A stretch of 44,276 bases of DNA from Rhodobacteraceae bacterium Alg231-04 (GCA_900143635.1 FREY01000021.1:1-44276), one strand, 5' to 3'; numbered from the stretch's first letter, positions 7,787 through 17,422 are shown. Made by a program: numbers and translations. The notes: generated by a model not told the origin, from the sequence alone.

Positions 7787-10413
7787 TCTGCGGCTTCCTT
7801 TGCCTGAGTGCTGTGCAGGAGCGTGGCCAGCTCCGGGCGGCAGGAGCCGCAATTGGTGCCGGCCTCCAGGGCTGCGCCAATGGCCTCGACGCTCAGCAGG
7901 CCCTGATCCTGGATGGCGGTGAGGATGGTGTTCACGCCCACGTTGAAACAGGCGCAGACCATGGGTCCGGGGTCGGGCTGATCGGCAGGGCTGCTGCCGG
8001 TCAGGATCAACGGCACGCTCTGCCCCGGCTGGCCGGCCAGATAGTCGCGCATCACGGCCACTGGTTTGGGCGAGACAAACAAGGCGGCCAGCAGCGTACC
8101 TTTGTGGTGGAAGGCAATACGGGCGATGCCGCGGGCCGGGTCTGTGACCTGCTGGACCTCTGCGTCCTCCAGCCCGAACAGGCTGCGGGCGGCCGCTTCC
8201 CAGTCTTGCGGTGTGTCCATGCCGGCAAGTTCCGCGCGCCAGCCTTGCGGTGTGCGGGCCATGGCCCAGTAGTCGGCCTCGGGGGTGATCGGCTGCGAGG
8301 AGACGGCAAAACCATACCATGCAGCGCCGAACCGGGTGGCAGCGGTGACGGCAGCCTTGCTCTCTGGCTGGCCCGAGACCGGATCAACGGCGCCAGGCAC
8401 CAGCGCATCTATGCGGGCCGAGGGTGCGGTCTGGCCGGTCCAGTGGATCGGCGCAAACAGCTGGCCTGCGGGCACATCCGTGGTGATACGGGCGCGCAGA
8501 ATACCGCTGCCGCTTGGATTTGACAGGCGGATGAGGTCAGCGGGCTTCACCTTGAGCCGGGCCGCGTCTTGTGGGTGGATGTCGACGAAGGGTTCCGCCA
8601 GATGTGCGGAGAGCCGTGCCGAGAGGCCCGTGCGGGTCATCGTGTGCCATTGATCGCGGATGCGGCCGGTGTTCAGCACAAAAGGAAGGTCGGCATCCGG
8701 CACCGCAGCAGGCGCGCGGTGGGAGACGGGCAGCATCTTTGCCTTGCCGTCCGCGTGAAAGAATTTTCCATCCGCAAAATATCGCCCGCCGTTGCGGGTT
8801 TTGGACAGGGGCCAGCGGCTGGGAGGGAGGCTGTTGTAGTTGGCATCCGTCAGCCCGGCGAGGCCGGAGATGTCGAAATCGCGGCCAAAGCCTGCGGCCA
8901 CGCCCGACAGGGCTGCGTGTTCACGAAAGATCTGCGCGGGCGTGTCATAGGCGAAGGCCTCGTGCCAGCCCATGTGGCGGGCGACATCACACAGGATCTG
9001 CCAATCGGCGCGGGCCTTGCCGGGGGCGGGCAGGGCAGCGCGTTGGCGGCTGATGGTGCGGTCAGAATTGGTGACGGTGCCGGATTTCTCGCCCCAGGCT
9101 GTGGCGGGCAGCAGCACGTCGGCCAGCTGCGCGGTGTCATTGGCGGCTGTAATGTCGCTGACCACGGTGAAATCGCAGCCCGCGATGGCATCGCGGACAA
9201 AATCCGCATCCGGCATCGACACGGCGGGGTTGGTGTGGATGACCCAGAGCGCCTTGATGCGCTTGTCGGCGACGGCACGGAACATGTCGACGGCTTTCAA
9301 CCCCGGCGCCGTGGGCATCTCGGGGGCATGCCAGAAGTCCTGAACCGCGTCGCGGTGATCCCGGTTTTCCAGATCCAGATGGCAGGCGAGCATATTTGCC
9401 AGCCCGCCAACCTCGCGCCCGCCCATGGCGTTGGGCTGGCCGGTGACGCTGAAAGGTCCGGCGCCCGGTTTGCCGATGCGCCCGGTGGCCAGATGGCAAT
9501 TGAGGATTGCATTCACCTTGTCCGCGCCGGAGGTCGACTGGTTCACCCCCTGGCTGAAGACGGTGACGGTTTTTTCAGTGCTGATCCAGAGATCATAGAA
9601 GGCCTGCAATTGCGCATCGCTGAGGCCACTGATGGCGGGATCCTCGGTTTCGGCCGCAGCCACGGCAACGCCCAGCCCGTTCACATGAGGCAGGTAGCCT
9701 TTGTCAAAGGCATCGCGGCGAGCAATCTCGGCCAAAAGCCCATTGAACAGGGCCACATCCGATCCGGGCGCCAGCGGCAGGTGCAGGTCGGCCCCGTCAC
9801 AGGAGGCGGTGCGGCGCGGGTCGATGACGATGATCTTGGTACCGCGTTCCGCTTTGGCAGCCAGCAGGCGCTGGTGTAGCACCGGGTGGCACCAGGCCAG
9901 ATTTGAGCCCACCAGAACCACCAAATCCGCTTCTTCCAGATCCTCATAGGTGCCGGGCACGGTGTCGGTGCCAAAGGCGCGGCGGTGGCCGGCCACGGTA
10001 GAGGCCATGCAGAGCCGCGAGTTGGTGTCGATATTGGCTGAGCCGATGAAGCCTTTCATCAGCTTGTTGGCCACATAGTAATCCTCGGTCAGCAGCTGGC
10101 CCGAGACATAGAAGGCGACAGAGTCCGGCCCGTGATCGGCAATGGTCTGTTTGAACCGGTCAGCCACCAGCGACAGCGCGCTGTCCCAATCCGTCTCCTG
10201 TCCGCGGATCTGCGGGGCCAGAAGACGGCCCTCCAATCCTACGGTTTCGCCAAGTGCGGAGCCTTTGGAGCAGAGCCGACCTTTGTTGGCGGGATGCTCA
10301 GGGTCGCCGCGCACGGTGAGGCCGCCGTTGCCATCGGGGCGCAGCAGCACACCGCAGCCAACGCCGCAATAGGCACAGGTAGAGCGGATCTCGGGGAACG
10401 CGCTGCCGTCCAT
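7783..10413 (-). CDS. nasA: Assimilatory nitrate reductase catalytic subunit (molybdopterin, [4Fe-4S], C-terminal BFD-like [2Fe-2S])
   Basis: An 876-residue cytoplasmic Mo-bisMGD enzyme reducing nitrate to nitrite; the same protein is called NasC in Paracoccus. The N-terminal [4Fe-4S] ligands are C13, C16, C20 and C48. The molybdopterin oxidoreductase core follows, with the SNLAWCHPVLHQR region and the FSQGVNQS-type motif, then a molydopterin dinucleotide-binding C-terminal domain. The last 60 residues form a BFD-like [2Fe-2S] domain with C820, C822, C855 and C858, as in the Klebsiella type. No Tat signal is present. It overlaps nirD by 1 base and cobA by 4, which implies tight translational coupling. 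No NasB-type flavoprotein partner is in the window. Confidence 0.95.
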   Translation of the reverse strand: MDGSAFPEIRSTCAYCGVGCGVLLRPDGNGGLTVRGDPEHPANKGRLCSKGSALGETVGLEGRLLAPQIRGQETDWDSALSLVADRFKQTIADHGPDSVAFYVSGQLLTEDYYVANKLMKGFIGSANIDTNSRLCMASTVAGHRRAFGTDTVPGTYEDLEEADLVVLVGSNLAWCHPVLHQRLLAAKAERGTKIIVIDPRRTASCDGADLHLPLAPGSDVALFNGLLAEIARRDAFDKGYLPHVNGLGVAVAAAETEDPAISGLSDAQLQAFYDLWISTEKTVTVFSQGVNQSTSGADKVNAILNCHLATGRIGKPGAGPFSVTGQPNAMGGREVGGLANMLACHLDLENRDHRDAVQDFWHAPEMPTAPGLKAVDMFRAVADKRIKALWVIHTNPAVSMPDADFVRDAIAGCDFTVVSDITAANDTAQLADVLLPATAWGEKSGTVTNSDRTISRQRAALPAPGKARADWQILCDVARHMGWHEAFAYDTPAQIFREHAALSGVAAGFGRDFDISGLAGLTDANYNSLPPSRWPLSKTRNGGRYFADGKFFHADGKAKMLPVSHRAPAAVPDADLPFVLNTGRIRDQWHTMTRTGLSARLSAHLAEPFVDIHPQDAARLKVKPADLIRLSNPSGSGILRARITTDVPAGQLFAPIHWTGQTAPSARIDALVPGAVDPVSGQPESKAAVTAATRFGAAWYGFAVSSQPITPEADYWAMARTPQGWRAELAGMDTPQDWEAAARSLFGLEDAEVQQVTDPARGIARIAFHHKGTLLAALFVSPKPVAVMRDYLAGQPGQSVPLILTGSSPADQPDPGPMVCACFNVGVNTILTAIQDQGLLSVEAIGAALEAGTNCGSCRPELATLLHSTQAKEAAE

Positions 10414-10745
10414 CAGGCGGCGCTCCGCTGGCCCACGGAGGCACCGTCGATCAGGATGCGCCCCGCTTCCAGCCGCAGCGGATAGGTGGCGATCTGCCCC
10501 TCGTCGGCGCCCTGTGCGGCGCCGGTGTTCAGGTCAAACACCCAATTGTGCAGCGGGCAGGTGACGGATTGCCCGTGCACGATGCCTTCGGACAGCGGGC
10601 CACCCTTGTGTGGGCAGCGGTCCGAGGCGGCAAAAGCCTCGTTTTCGGCGGTGCGGAAAACGGCCACACAGCCAGCAGGGGTTTTCAGCACCCGCGCGCC
10701 GCGCAGGGGGATGTCGTCAATATGTCCGATGTCGATCCAGCTCAT
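10413..10745 (-). CDS. nirD: NirD/NasG-type Rieske subunit of assimilatory nitrite reductase
   Basis: A 110-residue Rieske-fold protein with both cluster motifs intact: CPHKGG (C44, H46) and CPLHNW (C63, H66). It should therefore carry a real [2Fe-2S] cluster, unlike NirD versions that lost the ligands. It works with NirB in six-electron reduction of nitrite to ammonium. In Paracoccus the equivalent ferredoxin NasG is thought to pass electrons from the NADH-dependent nitrite reductase to the nitrate reductase as well. Its position between nirB and nasA fits such a shared role. It overlaps nirB by 4 bases (ATGA) and nasA by 1. Confidence 0.93.
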   Translation of the reverse strand: MSWIDIGHIDDIPLRGARVLKTPAGCVAVFRTAENEAFAASDRCPHKGGPLSEGIVHGQSVTCPLHNWVFDLNTGAAQGADEGQIATYPLRLEAGRILIDGASVGQRSAA

Positions 10746-13174
10746 TCTGCGGCCTCCAGTGTCAGGTCAGCGATGGGGGCGTATTTTGCGGCGTTTTCAG
10801 CCTCCTCCGCCCAGGGGTCCTTGCGGTAGATGGATTGTGACAGCTCAAACCGTTCGACCAGTGCGCGGCGGTTCTCGAGATCGTCCACGACGCGCTCTTT
10901 CACCCAGTCGAGCCCGACCTTGGCGACCCATTTATAGGCCCGGTCCAGGTATTTCGCGTGCTCGCGGTAAAGCTGGATAAAGGCGATGGACAGTTCCAGC
11001 GCTTCTTCTTCAGTTGCGACAGCAGCCAGATGTTCGGTCTCTTTCAGGTCCATGCCGGCGGCCCCGCCGACGCTGACCTGATAGCCGCTGTCGACGCAGA
11101 TCACGCCGACGTCTTTGCAGGTGGCCTCGGCGCAGTTGCGCGGGCAGCCCGACACGGCCAGTTTCACCTTATGCGGTGTCCAGCTGCCCCAGAGCGCGCG
11201 TTCCAGTTTGATGCCCAGACCGGTTGAGTCCTGAGTGCCAAAGCGGCAGTGGTCAGACCCGACACAGGTTTTCACTGTGCGCAGACCTTTGGAATAGGCA
11301 TGGCCCGAGACCATCCCGGCCTTGTTCAGATCGTTCCAGATATAGGGCAGGTCTTCGCCCTTCACGCCCAGCAGATCGATACGCTGGCCGCCGGTGACCT
11401 TGACCGTGGGGACGTTGTATTTATCTGCCGCATCGGCAATGGCGCGCAGTTCCGTGGCATTGGTGATGCCACCCCACATGCGTGGCACAACCGAAAAGGT
11501 GCCATCTTTCTGGATGTTGGCGTGTTTGCGCTCATTGACAAAGCGGCTTTGGGGGTCGTCCTGATATTCCACCGGCCAATCGGCGAGCAGATAGAAGTTC
11601 ACCGCCGGGCGGCAGGTGTGACAGCCGTTGGGGGTGTTCCAGCCCAGCTCTTGCCAGACGGCAGGCTGGCTTTTCAGCTCTTTCGATTTGATCAGCAGGC
11701 GCAGGTCTTCGTGGCTGAGATCGGTGCAGCCGCAAACGGTCTGTGCCTCGGGGGCGGCGTATTCATCGCCCAGGGTCACTTCCAGCAGCTGTTCCACCAG
11801 CCCGGTGCAGGTCCCGCAGGAGGCGCTGGCCTTGGTTGAGGCCTTCAGAGACGGCAGGTCTTGTGCGCCGCCCTGGATGGCCTCAACGATGGTTCCTTTA
11901 CATACGCCGTTGCAACCGCAGATTTCCGCATCATCCGGCAAGGCTGCAACGGCTGAGAGAGGGTCCACAGCGGATCCTCCCTGATAGGCAGGGCCGAAGA
12001 TCAGCGTATCGCGCATCTCTGCGATATCCGTGCCGTCCTTCATCAGGCCGAAGAACCAGCTGCCATCGGCGGTGTCGCCATACATGACCACCCCGATGAT
12101 CTTGTCGTCGCGGATAACCAGGCGCTTGTAGACGCCGCGCGCCGGGTCGCGGAAGATGATGTCCTCGGTGCCTTCGCCGCCTTCGAAATCGCCAGCCGAG
12201 AAGAGATCGCAGCCGGTGACTTTCAGCTTGGTTGAGATCTCTTTTTGCACAAATTGCGCCGCCGTGCCGTCCAGCGTGGCGGCGGCAACCTTGGCCTGAT
12301 CAAACAGCGGGGCGACCAATCCAAAGACGGCGCCATCGTGTTCCACACATTCGCCAATGGCGAGGATGTTTTCGTCCGAGGTCAGCATCTGGTCATCCAC
12401 ATGGATGCCGCGCCCCACGGCCAGCCCGGTGTCCTTGCCCAGCTGGGTGCTGGGGCGGATGCCGACGGCCATGACCAAGAGGTCACAGGGCAATTCGGTG
12501 CCGTCGTCCAGCATCAGCGCCTTCACATGGCCGTTTTCACCGGTGATTTCCTTGGAATTGGCCGCGCATTTGACGGTGATGCCCTTGTCCACCAGTGCCT
12601 TGCGCAGCAGATAACCTGCGGCCTCGTCTAGCTGGCGCTCCATCAGGTGGCCCATGATATGCACCACGGTCACATCAACACCGCGCGCGGCCATGCCTGC
12701 AGCGGCTTCCAGACCCAGCAGGCCACCGCCGATCACCACGGCTTTCTGGCCTTCGGTGAGAGACATCATCCGTTCGGTGTCTTCCAGATCCCGGTAGGCG
12801 ATGACACCTTCCAGATCATGGCCCGGCAGCGGGATGATGAACGGGTTGGAGCCGGTGGCAAAGACCAGCTTGTCGTACCCCAGTACATCGCCGTTGTCCG
12901 CCGTCACGGTCTGTGCAGCACGGTCTACGGCAACCACATGTTCGCCAAAGCGGCAGGTGACGCCATTTTCGGCGTACCAGTCGGCATCATGGGTTTCGAT
13001 CTCGGCATATGTTTTGTCGCCGGACAGAACCGGGGACAGCATGATGCGATTGTAGGTGCCGCGCGGTTCACCGTTGAACAGGGTGACGTCCCAGTCTTTC
13101 CCTGCGTCATAGAGATGCTCCAGCATCCGGCCGGCGGCCATCCCGGCGCCGATAATAATCAGTTTCTTGGTCAT
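10742..13174 (-). CDS. nirB: Assimilatory nitrite reductase [NAD(P)H], large siroheme subunit
   Basis: An 810-residue cytoplasmic flavo-siroheme enzyme that reduces nitrite to ammonium. Domain order: an N-terminal FAD-binding disulfide-oxidoreductase unit (IIIGAGMAAGRMLEHL, residues 6-21), an NAD(P)-binding unit (VVIGGGLLGLEAAAGMAARG), and two BFD-like [2Fe-2S] segments (CGCNGVCKG...CGTC and CGCTDLSH...CHTC). The ferredoxin-like and siroheme/[4Fe-4S] halves follow, with CVGSDHC and CPRNC near residues 636-690. Length is normal. The ATG at 13174 starts MTKKLIIIGAG; an upstream in-frame extension lies inside nrtCD and is not real. It begins 4 bases after the nrtCD stop and overlaps nirD by 4. 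Confidence 0.95.
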   Translation of the reverse strand: MTKKLIIIGAGMAAGRMLEHLYDAGKDWDVTLFNGEPRGTYNRIMLSPVLSGDKTYAEIETHDADWYAENGVTCRFGEHVVAVDRAAQTVTADNGDVLGYDKLVFATGSNPFIIPLPGHDLEGVIAYRDLEDTERMMSLTEGQKAVVIGGGLLGLEAAAGMAARGVDVTVVHIMGHLMERQLDEAAGYLLRKALVDKGITVKCAANSKEITGENGHVKALMLDDGTELPCDLLVMAVGIRPSTQLGKDTGLAVGRGIHVDDQMLTSDENILAIGECVEHDGAVFGLVAPLFDQAKVAAATLDGTAAQFVQKEISTKLKVTGCDLFSAGDFEGGEGTEDIIFRDPARGVYKRLVIRDDKIIGVVMYGDTADGSWFFGLMKDGTDIAEMRDTLIFGPAYQGGSAVDPLSAVAALPDDAEICGCNGVCKGTIVEAIQGGAQDLPSLKASTKASASCGTCTGLVEQLLEVTLGDEYAAPEAQTVCGCTDLSHEDLRLLIKSKELKSQPAVWQELGWNTPNGCHTCRPAVNFYLLADWPVEYQDDPQSRFVNERKHANIQKDGTFSVVPRMWGGITNATELRAIADAADKYNVPTVKVTGGQRIDLLGVKGEDLPYIWNDLNKAGMVSGHAYSKGLRTVKTCVGSDHCRFGTQDSTGLGIKLERALWGSWTPHKVKLAVSGCPRNCAEATCKDVGVICVDSGYQVSVGGAAGMDLKETEHLAAVATEEEALELSIAFIQLYREHAKYLDRAYKWVAKVGLDWVKERVVDDLENRRALVERFELSQSIYRKDPWAEEAENAAKYAPIADLTLEAAE

Positions 13175-13178
13175 TTTC

Positions 13179-14867
13179 TCACTCCGCTGCCACGGCAGGC
13201 TTTGCATCAACTGCCTTGGGTTTGGGTTTTGCGCCATGTTCGTATTCCTCGAGGAAATCGAGCACTTCCTGGCGGTATTTGTAGTAATCGGGGTGTTCCA
13301 GCAGCGCCTTGCGGGTGCGCGGGCGGGGCAGGTCGACATCGACGATTTTGCCGATGGTTGCCTGTGGGCCGTTGGTCATCATCACCACACGGTCGGCCAG
13401 CAGGATTGCCTCGTCCACATCGTGGGTCACACAGACGGCCGTCACCTTGGTGCGCGACCAGACTTCCATCAGAACCTCCTGCAGTTCCCAGCGCGTCAGG
13501 CTGTCGAGCATGCCAAAGGGTTCATCCAGCAAGAGCAGTTTCGGGCTGAGCGCAAAGGCGCGGGCGATGCCGACGCGCTGCTTCATGCCGTTGGACATGG
13601 AATGCGCCGGGCGGTCCATGGCGTCCCCCAGGCCGACCCGTTCGAGGTAGTATTCCACCACCTCCTGGCGTTCGGCCTGGCTGGCACGCGGGTAGACCTT
13701 GTCGACGCCGATGGCGACGTTTTCCTTGGCCGACAGCCAGGGGAAAAGGTTCGGTGACTGGAAGACCACAGCGCGTTCCGGGTCGGCGCCCTGCACGTGG
13801 CGGCCATCCAGACGGATCGCGCCTTTTGAGATCTCATTGAGGCCGGCGGCCATGGTCAGTACGGTGGACTTGCCGCAGCCAGAGTGGCCAATCAGCGAGA
13901 TGAACTCGCCCCGGTTCATTTTGAGGTTGAAGTCCTCCACCACGGTCAGCGGGCCCTTGGGGGTCGGGTAGACCTTGTGCAGCTGCGAGAAGTCGAGGAA
14001 ACGCTGTTCGATCGCGCCTTTGGTGGCTTCTTTCACGGCCGTTGGCAGCCCGTGGATCGGCGTCACATCGGGCAGGTTGCGGGTGCCTTCGACCTTGGCT
14101 TCGACGCCGACATCCATCAGGTAGCCGGTGACCTCGGCGCGCAGCGCTTTGAAGGTCTCGTCGTTATTCATTTCCATCCGGTCGCGCGGGCGGGGGATGC
14201 TGACCGTGAAGGGGTCGCCCAGCGTGCCATCGGGGTTCAGCGCCACGATGCGGTCGGCCAGCAGGATCGCCTCGTCCACGTCATTGGTGATCAGGATGCA
14301 GGTCTTCTTGTCCTGCTCCCAGATGTTGAGGATCTCATCCGCCAGATTGGCACGGGTGAGCGCGTCCAGCGCCGAGAGCGGCTCGTCCAGCAGCAGCACT
14401 TCGGGGTCCAGCGCCAGGGCGCGGGCCACCGAAACCCGCTGACGCATACCGCCGGACAGTTCCGACGGGCGGCGGGCCGCAGCGTGGGAGAGGCCGACCA
14501 TCTGGATGTAATGGGCCGCCTTTTCAGCGCGTTCCGCCTTGGACAGTTTCGGAAAGGCCGAGTTCACTGCCAGCATCACATTGCCGGTGACGGTGAGCCA
14601 GGGCATCAGCGAATAGCTCTGAAACACCAGCCCGCGTTCCGGGCCGGGGCCCTTGATCGGTTGGCCCTTGAAGGTGACAGATCCTGTGTCGGGTGTTTCC
14701 AGACCGGCCACCAGGTTCATCAGGGTAGATTTACCGGTGCCCGAGAAGCCGAGGATGGCCAGAAACTCGCCTTCCTTCACCTCCAGATTGATGCCTTTCA
14801 GCACTTCGGCGCGGTTGAGCCCCTCGCCGAAGCCTTTGTTCACGTTATCGAATGTCAGAAAGCTCAT
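13179..14867 (-). CDS. nrtD: Nitrate ABC transporter ATPase, two ATP-binding domains fused (NrtD/NrtC-like)
   Basis: A 562-residue protein holding two complete ABC ATPase domains. The first has Walker A GFSGTGKST (40-48), signature LSGGMRQ (137-143) and Walker B VLLLDEP. The second has Walker A GHSGCGKST (327-335), a variant signature MSNGMKQ (424-430) and LLLLDEP. The linker (about 220-290) has no substrate-binding domain, unlike cyanobacterial NrtC. The C-terminal tail is Lys/Pro/Ala-rich. One chain can thus supply both ATP sites of the importer formed with NrtB. The ATG at 14867 begins 4 bases after the nrtB stop. The symbol is approximate because this is a fusion of the nrtC and nrtD ATPase roles. 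Confidence 0.9.
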   Translation of the reverse strand: MSFLTFDNVNKGFGEGLNRAEVLKGINLEVKEGEFLAILGFSGTGKSTLMNLVAGLETPDTGSVTFKGQPIKGPGPERGLVFQSYSLMPWLTVTGNVMLAVNSAFPKLSKAERAEKAAHYIQMVGLSHAAARRPSELSGGMRQRVSVARALALDPEVLLLDEPLSALDALTRANLADEILNIWEQDKKTCILITNDVDEAILLADRIVALNPDGTLGDPFTVSIPRPRDRMEMNNDETFKALRAEVTGYLMDVGVEAKVEGTRNLPDVTPIHGLPTAVKEATKGAIEQRFLDFSQLHKVYPTPKGPLTVVEDFNLKMNRGEFISLIGHSGCGKSTVLTMAAGLNEISKGAIRLDGRHVQGADPERAVVFQSPNLFPWLSAKENVAIGVDKVYPRASQAERQEVVEYYLERVGLGDAMDRPAHSMSNGMKQRVGIARAFALSPKLLLLDEPFGMLDSLTRWELQEVLMEVWSRTKVTAVCVTHDVDEAILLADRVVMMTNGPQATIGKIVDVDLPRPRTRKALLEHPDYYKYRQEVLDFLEEYEHGAKPKPKAVDAKPAVAAE

Positions 14868-14871
14868 GATA

Positions 14872-15954
14872 TCACCGCTGATCCGTGAAGGTGAAAAGGG
14901 ACTGCAGCGCAAACATCACCCGGTCCAGCATGAAGCCGATGATGCCGATGGTGAAAACAGCCACCATGATGCGGGCGAGCGAGGAGGAGGAGCCGTTCTG
15001 GAACTCGTCCCAGACGAATTTGCCAAGGCCGGGGTTCTGCGCCAGCATTTCGGCGGCGATCAAGACCATCCAGCCAACTCCAAGGCTGAGGCGCAGGCCG
15101 GTGAAGATCAGCGGCAGGGCCGAGGGCAGCACCAGTTTGGTGATTTTGGTCCAGGTGTTCATTTTCAGAACCTTGGAGACGCTGACCAGATCCTTGTCGA
15201 TGGAGGAGACACCAAGCGTGGTGTTGATCAGCGCAGGCCAGAGCGAACAGAGGGTGACGGTGATGGCCGAGGTGAGGAAGCTTTTGGCAAACAGCCCGTC
15301 ATTGGTGGCATAAACCGCTGAGACAACCATGGTGACAATCGGCAGCCAGGCCAGCGGCGAGACCGGTTTGAAGATCTGGATCAGCGGGTTCATCGCCGCG
15401 CTTGCGGTGGGCGACAGACCTCCGACGATGCCCAGCGGGATGGCCACGACGGCGGCGATCAGGAAGCCGAAGAAGACGGTTTTGATCGAGGTCCAGATCT
15501 GCGTGTAATAAGAGGGCGCGCCGGTATAGGCGATGGATTTGACCTGATCGGCCTTGCCCGCGGCGATGAGCCGTTCGTTGCGCAGTTCCAACCGTTCTTC
15601 GAACTGGGCCTGTTTTGCGGCTTTGCGCTGGGCGTCCTCATGCAGGTTCAGCGCCTCGGCCCAGACCTGTGCGGGGCCGGGGATGGCGCCCAGCGAGGTT
15701 TGCACCCTGGGGGCCAGATTGCCCCAGAGCATCAGGAAGATGCAGATCGCCAGCAACGGCACGCCGAGCAGCCGCCAGACGTCTTTCAACTGGGCGCGCG
15801 GGTTGTCACCGGCGGCGGCTTTCATCAGCGGTGCCAGCCAGGCAAGACCCAGCACCTGAAACCATTTGTCGGCGGCGTTGATACGGGTGAAGAGCCGGGC
15901 GCGGCGGTCTTCACGGGCCTTGTCGGCAGCGAATTGGGGATCTGCGAGTGTCAT
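14872..15954 (-). CDS. nrtB: Nitrate/nitrite ABC transporter permease
   Basis: A 360-residue inner-membrane permease of the NrtB/TauC/SsuC (BPD_transp_1) type. After a roughly 60-residue cytoplasmic N-terminus comes a first helix (LLGVPLLAICIFLMLWG, 62-78). A charged, helical extramembrane segment follows (about 95-150, EDAQRKAAKQAQFEERLELR), then the five core helices with the EAA-type loop near ISVSKVLKMNTWTKITKLVLP. The extra segment between helix 1 and the core is longer than in cyanobacterial NrtB but seems usual in this proteobacterial group. It forms the nitrate channel with NrtA and the fused ATPase. There is a weak ribosome-binding site, AAGGAC, before the ATG. Confidence 0.92.
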   Translation of the reverse strand: MTLADPQFAADKAREDRRARLFTRINAADKWFQVLGLAWLAPLMKAAAGDNPRAQLKDVWRLLGVPLLAICIFLMLWGNLAPRVQTSLGAIPGPAQVWAEALNLHEDAQRKAAKQAQFEERLELRNERLIAAGKADQVKSIAYTGAPSYYTQIWTSIKTVFFGFLIAAVVAIPLGIVGGLSPTASAAMNPLIQIFKPVSPLAWLPIVTMVVSAVYATNDGLFAKSFLTSAITVTLCSLWPALINTTLGVSSIDKDLVSVSKVLKMNTWTKITKLVLPSALPLIFTGLRLSLGVGWMVLIAAEMLAQNPGLGKFVWDEFQNGSSSSLARIMVAVFTIGIIGFMLDRVMFALQSLFTFTDQR

Positions 15955-15981
15955 GTCATGTGTCCTTGGTGGATCTGTCCT

Positions 15982-16037
15982 GGGATGGCGTGGCGCCGCT
16001 CGCTCCGTGTCCGGAGCATCGCCCCGCCCGCCATCCC
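15982..16037 (-). promoter_or_regulatory. Nested stem-loop between nrtA and nrtB
   Basis: GGGATGGCG (15982-15990) pairs with CGCCATCCC (16029-16037). Inside the 38-base interval GCTCCG-TGTC-CGGAGC (16002-16017) forms a second perfect hairpin. There is no T tract, so this is more likely an mRNA-processing or 3'-protecting element than a terminator. It would favour nrtA (binding protein) over the membrane genes. Confidence 0.5.
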
Positions 16038-16054
16038 GTATGGCTGCTGTGGGG

Positions 16055-17422
16055 TCAGCCCTGGACCCCGCCGCCAGAGATCGTCTGGCTGCCTTTCAGG
16101 CCGATCGGCAGGCTGTCGAGATAGGCGTTGGGGGTTTTGCCGTCGAAAGTGATGCCGTCGATCACGTCTTCAGCCGGAGTGGGGGCCTTGTAGCCATCGC
16201 TGTCCCAGGGGAAATCAGCTTCGGCGGCCAGCTCTTCATCAACCAGATGGCGGGCGGCCTGCAGGTAGATGTCCGGGCGGTAGACCGATTTGGCGGTCTC
16301 GTCGAACCAGGTGTCAGATTTGGCATCGCTGATCTGGCCCCATCGGCGCATCTGGGTGAGATACCACACCGCGTCCGAGTAGAAGGGGTAGGTGGCATTG
16401 TAGCGGAAGAAGACGTTGAAATCAGGAACGTCGCGCTTGTCGCCCTTCTCGTACTCAAAGGTGCCGGTCATCGAATTGGCGATCACCTCGGCATCTGCAC
16501 CAACATATTCCGGGCGCGACAGGATCTCGACCGCGGCTTCGCGGTTGGCGTTGTCATTCTCGTCCAGCCAGATCGCGGCGCGGATCAGCGCTTTGGTCAC
16601 CGCAACAGTGGTGTTGGGGTATTTCTCGGCAAATTCGGCGTTGATACCAAATACTTTTTCCGGGTTGTTCTTCCAGATCTCGTAGTCGGTGATCACCGGC
16701 ACGCCGATGCCTTTGAAGACCGCCTGCTGATTCCAGGGCTCGCCCACGCAGTAGCCGTCGATCGTGCCTGCCTCCATGGTGGCGGGCATCTGCGGCGGCG
16801 GGGTCACAGAGAGCAGCACATCGGCGTCGATCTGGCCGGTGATGTCTTCCGGCGAATAATAGCCGGGATGCAGCCCGCCGGCCGCCAGCCAGTAGCGCAG
16901 CTCGTAGTTATGGGTGGAGACCGGAAAGACCATGCCCATGTTGAAGGGTTTACCTTCGGATTTATACTGGTCCACCACCGGCGCCAGTGCACTGGCCGGG
17001 ATCGGGTGCTGCGGGCGGCCGTCTTCCATGGTGGGGATATTGGGCTTCATCTGTGCCCAAACATCGTTGGACACGGTGATACCGTTGCCGTTCAGATCCA
17101 TCGAGAAAGGGGTGATGATATGCGCCTTGGTGCCAAAACCAATGGTGGCGGCCAGCGGCTGGCCTGCCAGCATATGGGCACCGTCAAGCTGCCCGTCGAT
17201 CACCCCGTCCAGAAGCACCTTCCAGTTGGCCTGCGCTTCCAGCGTGACAAACAGACCCTCGTCGAGGAAATAGCCCTGCTCATAAGCCACCGCGAGCGGT
17301 GCCATATCGGTGAGCTTGATGAAGCCGAAGGTCAGCTCATCCTTTTCCAGTTCAAGCATTTCGGCCATCGCGGGGGCTGCCATCGTGGCGGCTGCTGCGA
17401 GTGAGAACAATGCGGTTTTCAT
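16055..17422 (-). CDS. nrtA: Nitrate ABC transporter substrate-binding protein
   Basis: A 455-residue periplasmic nitrate-binding protein of the CmpA/NrtA family. The signal peptide is [20 protein letters not shown], with cleavage expected after residue 20. The fold-defining motifs follow: [20 protein letters not shown], then [36 protein letters not shown] and [11 protein letters not shown]. The ATG at 17422 was chosen because it begins the signal peptide and has AAGGGG just upstream; an upstream in-frame extension lies inside the leader terminator. It is the first gene of the nrt-nir-nas operon and lies behind the antitermination leader at 17474-17583. Confidence 0.94.
   Translation of the reverse strand: MKTALFSLAAAATMAAPAMAEMLELEKDELTFGFIKLTDMAPLAVAYEQGYFLDEGLFVTLEAQANWKVLLDGVIDGQLDGAHMLAGQPLAATIGFGTKAHIITPFSMDLNGNGITVSNDVWAQMKPNIPTMEDGRPQHPIPASALAPVVDQYKSEGKPFNMGMVFPVSTHNYELRYWLAAGGLHPGYYSPEDITGQIDADVLLSVTPPPQMPATMEAGTIDGYCVGEPWNQQAVFKGIGVPVITDYEIWKNNPEKVFGINAEFAEKYPNTTVAVTKALIRAAIWLDENDNANREAAVEILSRPEYVGADAEVIANSMTGTFEYEKGDKRDVPDFNVFFRYNATYPFYSDAVWYLTQMRRWGQISDAKSDTWFDETAKSVYRPDIYLQAARHLVDEELAAEADFPWDSDGYKAPTPAEDVIDGITFDGKTPNAYLDSLPIGLKGSQTISGGGVQG

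Noticed and set aside
15866-17404. A 512-codon open frame on the plus strand opposite nrtB and nrtA
   Set aside because: It is antisense to clear nrtA and nrtB coding sequence and has no family motifs; long antisense frames are expected at this G+C content.
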